Part shown: piece by piece, positions 33,109 through 43,869 of the stretch
Layout of the letters: each line of letters begins with the position of its first letter
Position numbering within the stretch: the stretch's first letter is position 1
Source: Elephas maximus indicus
Taxonomy: Eukaryota > Chordata > Mammalia > Proboscidea > Elephantidae
Direction of reading: 5' to 3'
DNA length: 64,000 nt
Assembly: GCF_024166365.1 (NCBI RefSeq)
Contig: NC_064820.1
Coordinates: forward strand, 85,636,001-85,700,000
Position numbers and translations under genes: made by a program
The notes under the pieces: model-generated
What the model saw: only the letters and a program-made list of their open reading frames with translations
The model's database searches: none
Told to the model about the DNA's origin: nothing

Positions 33109-33620
33109 TTCGGTAGTTAATTTTGTTCATTTATTAATTGTAGTTTTTTTTGTTTCATCCTGCTTTTTTGTTTTATTTGGTTATGTCTGAGCAGGGGGGC
33201 TGTGTGTTCTTTGTTGTTTGCTCATCTTTTGGCACAATACTTCTCACCACCTTGTCCAATGGGCAAGGTCAGTTGCTCAGCTATGGTGCAGCAGGGCAGG
33301 TCCAGCAGGTGCTCTGTCTCCTGCTGGGAGCTCTGTGAAGCTGCTTTCCCATACTTCCAGTCTGCTGATCTCTGACAGGAGTCCAAAATGGTGAATCCAC
33401 GCTGTGTTAGCTGATATCTGACCTCTACTCCATGTATCTTCTCACTCTGTTCTCTGTCAGTTTCTTAATCCATTCGGTGCTTGGTTGAGTTCTTTATCTC
33501 TTCATTTGATGATTAGGGTTCCAGGATTGATGTTTGTGTCTATTTTACTTAGTTTTTCAGGTCTTTGCTGTGGAGGGATGGCGTAGTGCTTCTGTTTACA
33601 GCACCACGTTGGTTCTCCAG
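33109..33620 (-). promoter_or_regulatory. L1-B 5'UTR
   Basis: About 510 bp of non-coding DNA between the ORF1 start and the element's 5' end. It differs in length and sequence from both L1-A and L1-C, including the first bases (GGAGAACCAACGTGG in place of the CCAAGATGG type). Confidence 0.55.
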
Positions 33621-33644
33621 GGATCCTAAATTCTGATATGCATT

Positions 33645-33735
33645 GGAATGCTATCCTCTAGGGGGTTGAGCCTGGCATTAAAGAACCTCTCAGTAATTGT
33701 AATGTGAGCCAGGGTTAAGAACCCTTGGTCTGAGC
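33645..33735 (+). repeat. MER5-like fragment
   Basis: Ends TAATGTGAGCCAGGGTTAAG, AACCCTTGG, matching the 3' terminal region of MER5-type hAT elements. Short and diverged. Confidence 0.4.
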
Positions 33736-33759
33736 CAGTCATGACAACCCTAATTTTCC

Positions 33760-34090
33760 ACTTTCTCAGTCTGCTTTGCAGCTAGGGTGGCCACATGTCC
33801 CAGTTCTGGTCAATAAAATATAAGGAGTCTACCGGTGCAAGGGGGACTTGGGGCAAGTTTTGCTTTCCCGATGAAAGAGAAATATACGTTTGACCCTGCT
33901 TCCTTTCACTCTTCTTCCTGCCTTGAACATGGTCTGGATCTCCAGAGCAGTAGTACCCAACTTGCAACCTTGAGGAAAAAGCCAAGAGAATCACAGACTC
34001 AGCAAAATCCCAATTTGTTTAAGCCATGGAAAACTGGATTTTATGGTAGTGTAGCTGAAACATTTCTAACTGAAAAGGGAGAGGAGATAA
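33760..34090 (+). repeat. Old interspersed repeat, same family as 16335-16640
   Basis: Contains GCAGCTAGGGTGGCCACATG, CAGTTCTGGTCAATAAAATA and TTTGTTTAAGCCATGGAAAA. An 87-residue open stretch here is not a gene. Family not assigned. Confidence 0.4.
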
Positions 34091-34197
34091 GAATATGAAC
34101 AGCTGTGAGGACTGTAACAATCCTAGTAGTTCAGAGGCAGGTGAGAGGGAAGGCTTCATGAAGGAAGTAGAATTTGGGACATGCTTTGAGGAACAGA

Positions 34198-34405
34198 AAG
34201 GAGCCCTGGTGGCACAGTGATTAAATGCTCATCTGCCATCCAATAGGTTAGTGGTTTGAACTCACCAGCTGCTCCACAGGAGAAAGATGTGGCAGTCTGC
34301 TTTGGTAAACATGTACAGCCTTGGAAATCCTATGAGACAGTTCTACTCTGTCCAATAGGGCCACTATGAGTAGGAATTGACTCAATGGAAATGGGTTTGG
34401 GTTTT
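34198..34405 (+). repeat. AfroSINE, long type
   Basis: Head AGGAGCCCTGGTGGCACAGT, a middle module including AGAAAGATGTGGCAGTCTGC, tail GGGCCACTATGAGTAGGAAT, ending in a GGGTTTGGGTTTT run. Confidence 0.92.
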
Positions 34406-35004
34406 AAGGAACAGACTGGAGGGTATGGGAAGGGAGGAATTATAGGCAGAGAGAACTGCATAAGGAAGGGCTTGGGTATGGCAAAGCTTGGGCCTACCTG
34501 GGGACTTGTGAGGAGTCAGGGGTAGGTTGTGTAGAATGTGTTGGGGGCAGAAATGGTAGATGATAAGGCTAGAGAGGTTGGTCGGTGCCATCTGTAGAAG
34601 GCCGTAAAGGCTAAGGTGAACTTTGGCTCTTGCCAGATCACAATCAGAAGTACATTTCAGAAAGATTACCTTGGTGGCCATGTTTATTATAGATCACTGG
34701 GGCAGGAGAAGAGACTGAAAAACCAGTTTGAGTTACTCTAATGCTCTAAATGAGAGAAAACAAAAACTGAACTAGATGTGCTTATGAAAAATACAGAACA
34801 GATTTGAGAGGAACTGCAAGTGGGGTACTTGCCACTTGATGGACGTGGGGCCTGATAACATCTCACCCTTCTTTGGTAAGAATTTGTCCTGGTCCTTGGA
34901 GATTTCTTTTCATGCCTTTCCTACTGCCTAGAGCATCTGCCTTCTTTATGACCCTCAGTCCCCACCTCTCTAGATCCTTCAAGTCTAGGCTCAACAACCA
35001 CTTT
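34406..35004. other. No gene; probably old repeat-derived
   Basis: GGCAGAGAGAACTGCATAAG, GGTGAACTTTGGCTCTTGCC and similar phrases resemble an old dispersed repeat I cannot name. No convincing ORF. Confidence 0.35.
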
Positions 35005-35445
35005 CAAATAGCCAAGGTGTTCATTAGTAGAAGAATGGATAAATGGACTGTAGCACATCCATGCCATGGACTACAACTACTAATAAAAAGGAACAAAATA
35101 CAGATACATGCAACAACATGGTTGAATCTTAATAAATTATGCTGAGTGAAATAAACCAGACCAGAAGAATACTTTCTATATGATTCCATTTATATGATGT
35201 TCAAAAACAGGCAAAACTAATTCATAGTGAGAAAAAAAAAAAAACAGAATACTGGCTGCCTCTGGGGGCTGGCATTGCCTGGGAAGAGGCATGAAGGATT
35301 TTTCTGGGTGATGGAAATGTTATAAATCTTGACAGAGGTTTGGGTAACGTGGGTGTATGAATTTGTCAAAACCTGTAGAATGGCACTCTTAAGATCTGTG
35401 CATTTGGTAAAATTTATCAGAAAAATAAAAAAATAAACATTGAAC
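35005..35445 (+). mobile_element. Old L1 (L1M-type) 3' fragment
   Basis: Resembles the L1 ORF2 end and 3'UTR (AATAGCCAAGGTGTTCATTA, GTTGAATCTTAATAAATTAT, GGTGATGGAAATGTTATAAA), ending A-rich near 35440. Confidence 0.75.
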
Positions 35446-35497
35446 TCCAGTTAATGATATGTACACTTAAGTATTTACGGATGAAGTGTACTGATAT

Positions 35498-36165
35498 TGT
35501 GATGGTTAAGATTGTGTGTCAATTTGGCTGGGCCATGATTCTTAGTGTTTTGGCAGTTGTATAATGTTGCGATCACTTCCCTGCTGAAATTTGATATGTG
35601 ATCACCCTCATGATGAAATCTGCTGAGTGGTACTGGTGGAGGCAGGGCCTGTGGTGGCTCACCACCCCCTCCGCCTTCATTTCCCTGCCTTCTGCTACCT
35701 ATTTCCTTCCTGCTCACCTTGCCAAGGTTTTTGGCTTGTTCTGGATTCAGTAGCTGCCTTTTGTCTGACCTCTGGTTCTTGGGACTTGAGCTAGGAGCGT
35801 ACTTGTCTATCTTGGAATTCGTGGCTCTTCACACCCTGTGAGCAAGAGTTCTGCTCCCTGACCTGCCGATCTTGGGTTCACCAGCTCCTACAGCTACATG
35901 AATCAAGAGAAACCTTGTGTCTTGCCTGCCGACCTTGGGATTTCTCGACCTTCACAGTTTGTGAGCAAGAGCCCTGTTCTCCGACCTGATGATCTTGGGT
36001 TTACCAGCTTCTGTGGCTCCATGAATTGGGAATGGCCTCTATCCTGAGCCACATACTTGCAACATTCCAACCTCTACAGTTGCATGAACTGTTTCATTGA
36101 TATAAATCTCTATGTATTTATACAATTTACTGGTTTTGCTTCTCTAAAGAAGCCAGCTTAAGACA
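35498..36165 (+). mobile_element. LTR of an ERVL/MaLR-like retrovirus (solo)
   Basis: Starts TGTGATGGTTAAGATTGTGT, GTCAATTTGGCTGGGCCATG and ends AGCCAGCTTAAGACA, giving TG..CA termini about 668 bp apart. Internal short repeats (GATCTTGGGTTCACCAGCT-type at about 35870 and 35990) are present. No coding region adjoins it, so it is probably a solo LTR. Family not certain. Confidence 0.55.
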
Positions 36166-36465
36166 GTTATCTATAATTTACTTTGAAATGCATCAAAATA
36201 TAAGTTGGATAGATGGATGGATAAATATGAATGAAGCAGAGACAGCAAAGTGTTAACAATTATAGACTCCAAGTGGCGAGCATATCTGTGATTACTGTAC
36301 AGTTCTTCTGACTTTTTGTGTGTTTGACATTTTTCACTATTTAAAACTTTGGAGGAAAAAATATCTACTTAAAGTTTTGCTAATTCATCTATTAAGAGCA
36401 AAGAGAACTGGCAGTGAGAAACAGTCTTAATTTTGACCCAAAGAGGTTCTGTGGGTGTAGGGACA

Positions 36466-36845
36466 GATTATTTATTAAGCAAGGTAAGCATGGGCTTACT
36501 TGTGCTTTACTTACTAATCTGTAGTTAACAATTTCACATTTTTTCACCACATCAAAGATTTTGCTTCTAGGTGTGGCTGGCATCTGTCTCACTCTCACCC
36601 CACAGACCTTCCTATAGACTCAAAAGCTTCTTTTAAAATTTACAATCCCTGACAGGAGCAGATGACCCAGTAAGCAAGGTATGCACAGGCTTACTTGTGC
36701 TTACTAACTAATCTGTAGTGAACAATTTCACATGGGTTTCACTTTGATGTGCTGTGCTGAAACCCATGTGAAATTGTTCACTAAAGATTAGTAAGTAAGC
36801 ACAAGCACACCTGTGCTTACCTTAGTTATTGGATAATCCACCTCT
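36466..36845. repeat. Palindromic dispersed repeat, copy B
   Basis: Arm 1 (36466-36545: AAGCAAGGTAAGCATGGGCT, TTACTAATCTGTAG, AACAATTTCACAT), a spacer of about 120 bp, arm 2 in the same orientation (36668-36740), then arm 3 inverted (about 36757-36845). Arms 2 and 3 form a near-perfect hairpin (CACATGGGTTTC against GAAACCCATGTG) with a loop around ACTTTGATGTGCTGTGCT. Same order and spacer as copy A at 13509. No ORF. Not recognised. Confidence 0.7.
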
Positions 36846-37107
36846 CTGTGGGTATCTTGGATGGTTTGTCAGGTGTGGCCTGAGGGAATGAGACTCACAC
36901 AAGAAGCCAGAAAACAAATAGGATTTAGGACTCACAGGCCTCAGAGAGAAAACTACAACATGCTTCGACGCAGAGCCAGACAGGCAGTTGTACCCAGGGA
37001 TAGGACAACAAACTAGAACTGTAGGAGAGGGCTTATGTATGGCAAGCAGGGTGGGTCTAGGGGTTAGTGTGTGCTGAAGTCTTACTGGTCAGTTTAAAAG
37101 TTCCTAG
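36846..37107. other. Unassigned sequence flanking the RTE insertion
   Basis: No repeat or gene recognised. The similar-looking non-coding DNA at 38083-38560 may be its continuation, split by the RTE element. Confidence 0.35.
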
Positions 37108-38082
37108 TGCAAAAATGGCTGCAGCAATATATCGACAGGGAACTGCCAGAAATTCAAGCCAGGAAAGGTGTGTGTCAGGGTTGTATCCTTTCATCATGCC
37201 TATTCAATCTGTATGCTGAGCAAATAATCCGAGAAGCTGGGCTATATGAAGAAGAACGGGGCATCAGGATTGGAGGAAGACTCATTAACAACCTGCGTTA
37301 TGCAGATGACACAACCTTGCTTACTGAAAGTGAAGAGGACTTGAAGCGCTCACTAATGAAGATCAAAGACCACAGCCTTCAGTATGGATTACACCTCAAC
37401 ATAAAGAAAACAAAAATCCTCACAAATGGACCAATAAGCAACATCATGATAAACAAAGAAGAGTTTGAGGCTGTCAAGGGTTTCACTTTACTTGGATCCA
37501 CAATCGAAACCCATGGAAACAGCAGTCAAGAAATCAAAAGACACATTGTTTTGGGCAAATTGGCTGCAAAAGACCTCTTTAAAGTGTTGAAAAGCAAAGA
37601 TGTCACCTTGAGGATTAAGGTGTGCCTGACCCAAGCCATGGTGTTTTCCATCATCTCATATGCATGAGAGAGCTGGACAATGAATAAGAAAGACAAAGAA
37701 GAATTGACACCTTTGAATTGAGGTGTTGGCGAAGAATATTGAATATACCACGGACTGTCAAAAGAATGAACAAATCTGTCTTGGAAGAAGCACAACCAGA
37801 ATGCTTCTTAGAAGCAAGGATGATGACACTATGTGTCACATAACTTGGACATATTATCAGGAGGGACCAGTCCCTGGAGAAGGACATCATGCTTAGTAAA
37901 GTAGAGGGTCAGCGAAAAAGAGGAAGCCCCTCAATGAGATGGATTGAAACAATGGCTGTAACAGTGGGCTCAAGCATAACAAGGATTGTGAGGATGGCAC
38001 AGGCCCAGGGAATGTTTCATTCTGTTGTATGTAGGGTCACTATGAGTAGGAACTGACTCAGTGACACCTTATAACAACAGTG
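37108..38082 (+). mobile_element. RTE-type LINE, 5'-truncated and internally deleted
   Basis: An open frame at 37107-37667 (186 residues) encodes RT palm sequence: VCQGCILSSCLFNLYAEQII, then LRYADDTTLL with the catalytic YADD. Comparison with the copy at 39028 shows that the part between EIQA and KGVCQGC (about 250 bp, including RT motif A) is deleted at about 37162, with the frame kept open. The 3' end (GTATGTAGGGTCACTATGAG, GACTCAGTGACACC, AACAACAG) matches the AfroSINE tail. Confidence 0.88.
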
Positions 38083-39027
38083 CATTAGCAGAGGGAGAGG
38101 GAGAAATTTTATCACAGGGAATCCTATAGGACATGGCCCAGAGGGGCAAGGAATAACTATGGTTCTTGAGAGACTGGGTTACAAGACAGTAAAGGAGTTT
38201 TATTATGGGAAACCATATGGGGCACAGCAAGGAGGGCTAGTTAGAGACTACAACTATTGAGAGACTGTGTGACAAGATAGGAATGGCCATGGCAGCCAAG
38301 TACATAAACCACAAATGGGTCTTATAATAGAAATTGACCTGTGGACAATATGAGGCAACTGGAAGTCTCCTAACCTGTTGTCATGGAAACTGAGTCTTTG
38401 GGCCTTTGAAGCAGGTATGAAGAGGGCTGAAGAGGAAGTGGTGTCATTCAGGGCTTCTTTCCCAAGTGATTTTGGCTGGTAGGTGAAGGGTGAGTACAAT
38501 AGAAAATCTCTTCTCCATCTAGTAGTTTTTCCTGTGTGTGAGCATCATTGAGTCTTGTCCTTCTTGCAGACTAAACCTTCATGCCTTCAGAATTTGTCTT
38601 GTGTGTGTCCCATGACCCAAGGGAAAAGAAGTAGAGACCACTTAAACTTTGTCTTCCATTAAATACGCTTCTCATTTACTTTGACTGTTGGCTGCAAAGT
38701 TATTTGAAATACCACATAATAATGTGACTTGTTTTCTCTCTCTCTCTCTCTTTTTGTTCCAAGAAGGTTTAATGGAAGAGTCAGTGTATTGATAGAGAAA
38801 CTTCCTGGTATACATGAGGTCTCCTAGGGAACAGAAAGGATAAATAGGAGCAGATAATTAGAAATGATTACTAATGTAATTTCATGTTTGTCACAGGAAT
38901 AGCATAACTGCCAACTGCATGTCGATTGTAAGACTTTTTTCCCCCTGTTTAGCTACAGACCGTATTCCTTCATAAGCAATAATATCTTTTCAGTATAGAG
39001 TCTCTAATTCTATTCCTTTGAACACTA
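38083..39027. other. No gene recognised; (CT)n at 38735-38752
   Basis: Non-coding, no nameable repeat apart from a short CT microsatellite. ORFs on the minus strand lack any recognisable domain. Confidence 0.4.
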
Positions 39028-40992
39028 ATGACCAAAGACTAGACAAGTTGTGGAATAACATCAAGGACATCATACACGAACAAAGCAAGAGGTCATTAAA
39101 AAGACAGGAGAGAAAGAAAAGACCTACATGGATGTCAGAAGAGACTCTGAAACTTGTTCTTGAATGTTGAGTAGCTAAAGTGAAAGGATAAAATGATGAA
39201 GCAAAAGAGCTGAACAGAAGATTTCAAAGGGTGGCTCAAAGAAGACAAAGTATTATGATGACATATATAAAGACCTGGAGATAGAAAACCGAAAGGGAAG
39301 AACACACTCAGCATTTCTCAAGCTGAAAGAACTGAAGAAAAAATTCAAGACTCAAGTTGCAATACTGAAGGATTCTATCGGGAAAATATTAAACGACCCA
39401 GGAAGCATCAAAACAAGATGGAAGGAATACACAGAGTCAGTACACCAAAAAGAATTGGTCGATGTTCAGTCATTTCAGGTGGTAACATGATCAGGAACCA
39501 ATGGAAGAAGTCCAAGCTGCACTGAAAAAAAAGGCATTGGCAAAAAACATGGCTCCGAGAATTGACGAAATACCAGTTGAGATGTTTCAACAAATGGTTG
39601 CAGTGCTGGAAGTGCTCACTCGTCTATGCCAAGAAATTTGGAAGACAGCTACCTGGCCAACCGACTGGAAGAGATCCATATTTATGCCTATTCCCAAGAA
39701 AAGTGATCTAACAGAATTTGGAAATTATCAAACAATATCATTAATATCACATGCAAGCAAGATTTTGCTGAAGATCATTCAAAAGTGGCTGCAGCAGTAT
39801 ATCCATAGGAAACTGTCAGAAATTCAAGCTGGATTCAGAAGAGGATGTAGAACCAGGGATATCATTGCGGATGTCAGATGGATCCTGGCTGAAAGCAGAG
39901 AATACCAGAAGGATGTTTACCTGTGTTTTATTGACCATGCTAAGGCATTAGACTGTGTGGATCATAACAAATTATGGATAACATTTCAGAGAATGGGAAT
40001 TCTGGAACATGTAATTCTGCTCCTGTACATGGATCAAGAGGCAGTTGTTTGAACAGAACAAGGGGATACTACATGGTTTAAAGTCAGGAAAGGTGTGTGT
40101 TAGGGTTGTATCCTTTCATCATGCCTATTCAATCTGTATGCTGAGCAAATAATTTGAGAGTCTGGACTATATGAAGAAGAACGGGGCATCAGGGTTGAAG
40201 GAAGACTCATTAACAACCTGTGTTTTGCAGATGACATAACCTTGCTTGCTGAAAGTGAAGAGGATTTGAAGCACTATACTGCTGATGAAGGTCAAAGACC
40301 ACAGCCTTCAGTATGGATTACACCTCAACATAAAGATAACAAAAATCCTCATGACTGGACCAATAAGCAACATGATAAACGGAGAAAAGATTGAGGTTGT
40401 CAAGGATTTCATTTTACTTGGATCCACAGTCAAAACCCATGGAAGCAGCAGTCAAGAAATCAAAAGACACATTGCACTGGGGAAATCGGCTGCATAAGAC
40501 CTCTTTAAAGTGTTGAAAAGCAAAGATGTCACTTTGAGGACTAAGGTGTGCCTGACCTAAGCCATGCGTTTTCAATTGTCTCAAATGCACGCGAAAGCTG
40601 AACAATGAATAAGGAAGACCAAAGAGGAATTGACACCTTTGAATTGTGGTGTTGGCGAAGAATATTGACTGCCAGAAGAATGAACAAATCTGTATTGGAA
40701 GAAGTACAACCAGAATACTCCTTAGAAGCAAGGATGGCAAGACTACGTCTCACACTTCGTACATGTTATTAGGAGGCATCAGTACCTGGAGAGGGGCATC
40801 GTGCTTGGTAAAAAGACGGTCAGTGAAACAGAGGAAGATCCTGAACGAGATGAATTGACACAGTGGCTGCAACAGTGGGCTCAAGCATAGCAAGAATTGT
40901 GAGGATGATGCAGGAGTGGGCAGTGTTTTGTTCTGTTGTGCGTGGGGTCGCTATGAGTCAGAGCCGACTGGACAGCACCTAAGGACAATGAT
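39028..40992 (+). mobile_element. RTE-type LINE, longer copy
   Basis: Pieces in several frames run from a linker (LTNDQRL-type; TTAAAAAGACAGGAGAGAAA) through RT. 39501-40052 (183 residues) covers PRIDEIPVEMFQQM, then the RT fingers, IIQKWLQQYIHRKLSEIQAG, and motif A as CFIDHAKALDCVDH. Motif B/C sequences follow out of frame (GVC.GC.LS, CFADDITLLAESEEDLK) at 40090-40280, then the C-terminus and the 3' tail (GGGGTCGCTATGAGTCAGAG, CCGACTGGACAGCACC). The N-terminal endonuclease is absent (5' truncation). Non-functional. Confidence 0.88.
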
Positions 40993-41298
40993 TCCATTCC
41001 CAGTTCTCATTTAATTATGTAATTCCTTTTCCCCCAGCTGGAAATCCTTGATCAGATGGTTCCATCTTTTGATAATAATTATTTTTCTGAATCCTTCAGC
41101 AGCTATTTAGCCAACCTTTCCTCACCAAGTCATTTTGCTTAATTAGGTCATTTCATTTATAGTTTTTACTTTATTAAATATGAAATCAAAAGCATCTCAT
41201 TAAGTGGCATCTATTGTTGAGTTTGCTTACTATGTATTTCTCTTTAGTTACTGATATTAAATATGTTCACATATATTTGATTATGTATTTAAGAAACA
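40993..41298. other. No feature recognised
   Basis: A/T-rich DNA between the RTE copy and an AfroSINE. Nothing supported. Confidence 0.4.
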
Positions 41299-41426
41299 AA
41301 GGATCCCTGGGTGGTGCAAACGGTTAAGTGCTTAATTACTATCAGAAAGGTTGGTGTTTCCCAACCAGAGGTGTCTCAGAAGACAGGCCTGCTTCTGTGC
41401 TTCTGAAAGGTCAGAGCAGTAATCCG
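41299..41426 (+). repeat. AfroSINE, long type, 3' part missing
   Basis: Starts AGGATCCCTGGGTGGTGCAA, ACGGTTAAGTGCTTAATTAC and continues through AGGTGTCTCAGAAGACAGGC. The usual tail is not found before the ERVL sequence begins. Confidence 0.7.
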
Positions 41427-43250
41427 TTACATGATGAAAATGGTGTGGTACATTTGGAAATTGGCTCAAGCACGTCTGAAAAGTCACAAGTTACCCAAAA
41501 GGCAGCCCAGATCCCCATGTTACTTTCTACTCTTGTACAAATACCTCTCCCTCGGCTCATATCTATGGCTTCTGGGGGTTCCCTACAACCAGCTGATGGA
41601 GAAGGAAAAAAAAAACCAAGCCTGTTACACAGAATGGTTAGCTCATTATGTTAATTTGGTCTGAAAATAGACTGTTGCTGCACAAGATCTTCAACAGTAA
41701 CCCCAAATGACAGTGGATTTTCCCTTGAAAATCCTCACAGTGAGCAGAGCTTTGAGCAGAACAGCTGATCAATGTGGTGTGGAGGGAAAAATGACCTGAG
41801 GTAAGGATACACACACATTCCTGGGCAGTGGTGAATGCTTAGCTGGTTGGTCAGGAACCAAAGGCACATGATTGAAAGGTGGGAGACAAGGTATGGGGAA
41901 GAGACATGTGGATGGACCTATGGAGTGTCTCACATCAATGCCCACCAGAAAGTATCCACCACAGAGGAGACACTGAACTGCTAGGTGGACAGACAACTCA
42001 TTTAGTGGACACCAACCTCTGTTCTCAGCCATCTTAGTGCTTGTACAATGGGCCCACAAATGGAGTAGTCATGATGCCAGGGATAGAGGCTGTGTATGGC
42101 CAGTAGTGTGGGCTCATTCTCACTAAAACTGATCTAGTACTGCTGCTGCTGAATGACTATTTAGAATCTGCAGTAGACTGATGCTAAACCCTCAATATAG
42201 TACCAAACCTTGAGATTAATCACCCTGGCACCCCGGAAGGAACAATTTGTCCTTACTGGGATAGATATGTATTTGAGGTATAGTTTTTCCTTGGAGAGCA
42301 CCACTCTCCAAAGGCTCAGTTTCTGATTTATTGGCATGGGATCATACATATCCCCCAGGACCAAGGGGCCCACTGACAGCAAAGGAGGAAAAACAGTGAG
42401 CACATGACCATAAGATTCAGTAGTCTTATCCTACTAGGTATACCACCTAGAGGAGCTGACCTAGGAGAATGTTGGATGACCTCTTACTGGTGCAGTTAAG
42501 GTACCAGCAACCTTCAGAGTTAATACCCTTCAGAGCTGGGGTGCTGTCTTTCATATGTGGTATATATTCTGAACTAATGCCATGATACCATGTTGTATCC
42601 CCAGGTCTCGAAACTGAAGAAGTATGATTGGCCCTTCTCACCATCATTTCCAATGATTCAGTTGGGAAAATTGTTTATCCTTGCAACTTTAGGATCTGTT
42701 TTTTTTTAGGACTAGTCCTGGTTTCTGGGGAAGATGAAGAATGTTACTGGAATTCTGCTAAAGCTGCTACCTAGTCATTTTCAGCTTCTCGCGTGAGCAG
42801 ACCAGGAGGTGAGGAAAGGAGTAGATACACAAGTAGAAATAACTGAGCCTGATGATAATGAGAGCCATGGTTCCTGCTGCCACATAATGGGAGGAAGGGA
42901 GGAATTAGTTTGGAATTCAGGGTATTTATTGATGGGCATTTGAGTGCTTCCTCTCCCCAAGACAAGGGACCAGGCAACTGCAGCAACCATGACTAACAAA
43001 GGCACAGTAACCAGAGGCTCACTTCTTCAGGGATGAAGGTCTGAGTTACCTTCTCGGAGAAGCAACCTAGACCAGCAGAAGTGTTGGCTGAGAGTAATGG
43101 GGGAGATGATGATTATGAACCATGGTGTTGGGTCAACTGCAGCAGCAGGGATTGAGGTTTGTCCCACTCTCCCTCTAGTCCTTTTTTTTTTTTAAATAGT
43201 GATTAGCCATTATTTTGAATAACCAGTGACAGGACAGACTGACCTTAATG
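41427..43250 (+). pseudogene. Decayed ERVL-class endogenous retrovirus, pol region (RNase H to integrase)
   Basis: Codon-level wording matches ERVL pol on the plus strand: RNase H-like sequence at 41650-42060 (CAGTGAGCAGAGCTTTGAGC, GCTTAGCTGGTTGGTCAGGA, GGGGAAGAGACATGTGGATG) and integrase-like sequence at 42070-42560 (ATGATGCCAGGGATAGAGGC, TTTGTCCTTACTGGGATAGA, CAGGACCAAGGGGCCCACTG). Degraded 3' pol follows up to about 43090. There are many stops and no long ORF. It is an old fossil, with no coding capacity. Confidence 0.72.
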
Positions 43251-43267
43251 CTGGGCACAAGTGGATC

Positions 43268-43490
43268 CGAGTGTTGGAAGGGATCCAGTTGCCACTGAGG
43301 TGATTCTGACTCATGGTGACCGCATGTATGTCAGAGTAGAACTGTGCTCCACAGGGTTTTCAATGGCTGATTTTTCAGTAGATCATCAAGCCTTTCCTTC
43401 CGAGGTGCCTCTGGGTGATCTTGAACTGCCCATTTCTCAGTTAGTAGCCGAGTGCATTAACCATTTGCACCAGCCAGGGACCCCACTGAA
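43268..43490 (-). repeat. AfroSINE, long type
   Basis: The reverse complement begins GGGGTCCCTGGCTGGTGCAA and includes the middle module (GCCTTTCCTTCCGAGGTGCC on plus) and tail. It is inserted near the 3' end of the ERVL remnant. Confidence 0.9.
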
Positions 43491-43510
43491 AGGGACAGAC
43501 TACAGCAAAT

Positions 43511-43863
43511 GTTGTTAATGCCCTGTCCATATTCCCTCAGCAATCACTGTTCCTGTGCACACCAGCAGGGCAGGGAGTTGACAACCCTGGGGACAGCTCT
43601 TAACCAATGACGAGTGGACGATAAATACTCTAGCTTCTATCTCCTTGGTGTCACAGATGTCACGGCACAACTGAGCCTGTTACCTAATGGGAATCTGCTC
43701 ACTGACCTTGAACTGGCTTTCTCACATTCCCAGTTTCACTTTTCCATGCCCCAGTTGGTACTTTGTGGTGGTGGTGTTAGTTGCTGACAAGTCTATTCCG
43801 ACTCAACCACTTACACTCAAATACAAATCTGGATTCTGCTTTCGGGGGGACCCGGTCTAAGAC
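43511..43863 (+). mobile_element. Probable 3' LTR of the ERVL element
   Basis: Begins TGTTGTTAATGCCCTGTCCA and ends ACCCGGTCTAAGACA, a typical ERVL-type LTR end, directly downstream of the ERVL internal region and the SINE. GATAAATACTCTAGCTTC may be the promoter TATA region. A short SINE-tail-like stretch lies at about 43772-43812. Confidence 0.5.
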
Positions 43864-43869
43864 AGTAAT

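Larger units (their letters stand above)
17850..33620 (-). mobile_element. L1-B: older L1 hosting several nested insertions
   Basis: Pieces in minus-strand order: 5'UTR 33109-33620, ORF1 remnant about 32300-33108, ORF2 remnant 29176-31610, a short piece 26928-26999, ORF2 19537-20395 and 3'UTR 17850-18518. The pieces are interrupted by L1-C, L1-D, an AfroSINE and a MaLR segment. The 5' end near 33620 keeps the L1-like GGAGAACCAACGTGG start. About 650 bp of the ORF2 C-terminal end is missing at the MaLR junction. ORFs are heavily decayed, as expected for an older host copy. Confidence 0.85.

Noticed and set aside
36466..36845. CRISPR-like repeats or a tRNA cluster at the repeated GTAAGC motifs
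   Set aside because: Only three arm copies, one inverted, with unequal spacers in a mammalian genome; no tRNA fold is evident.
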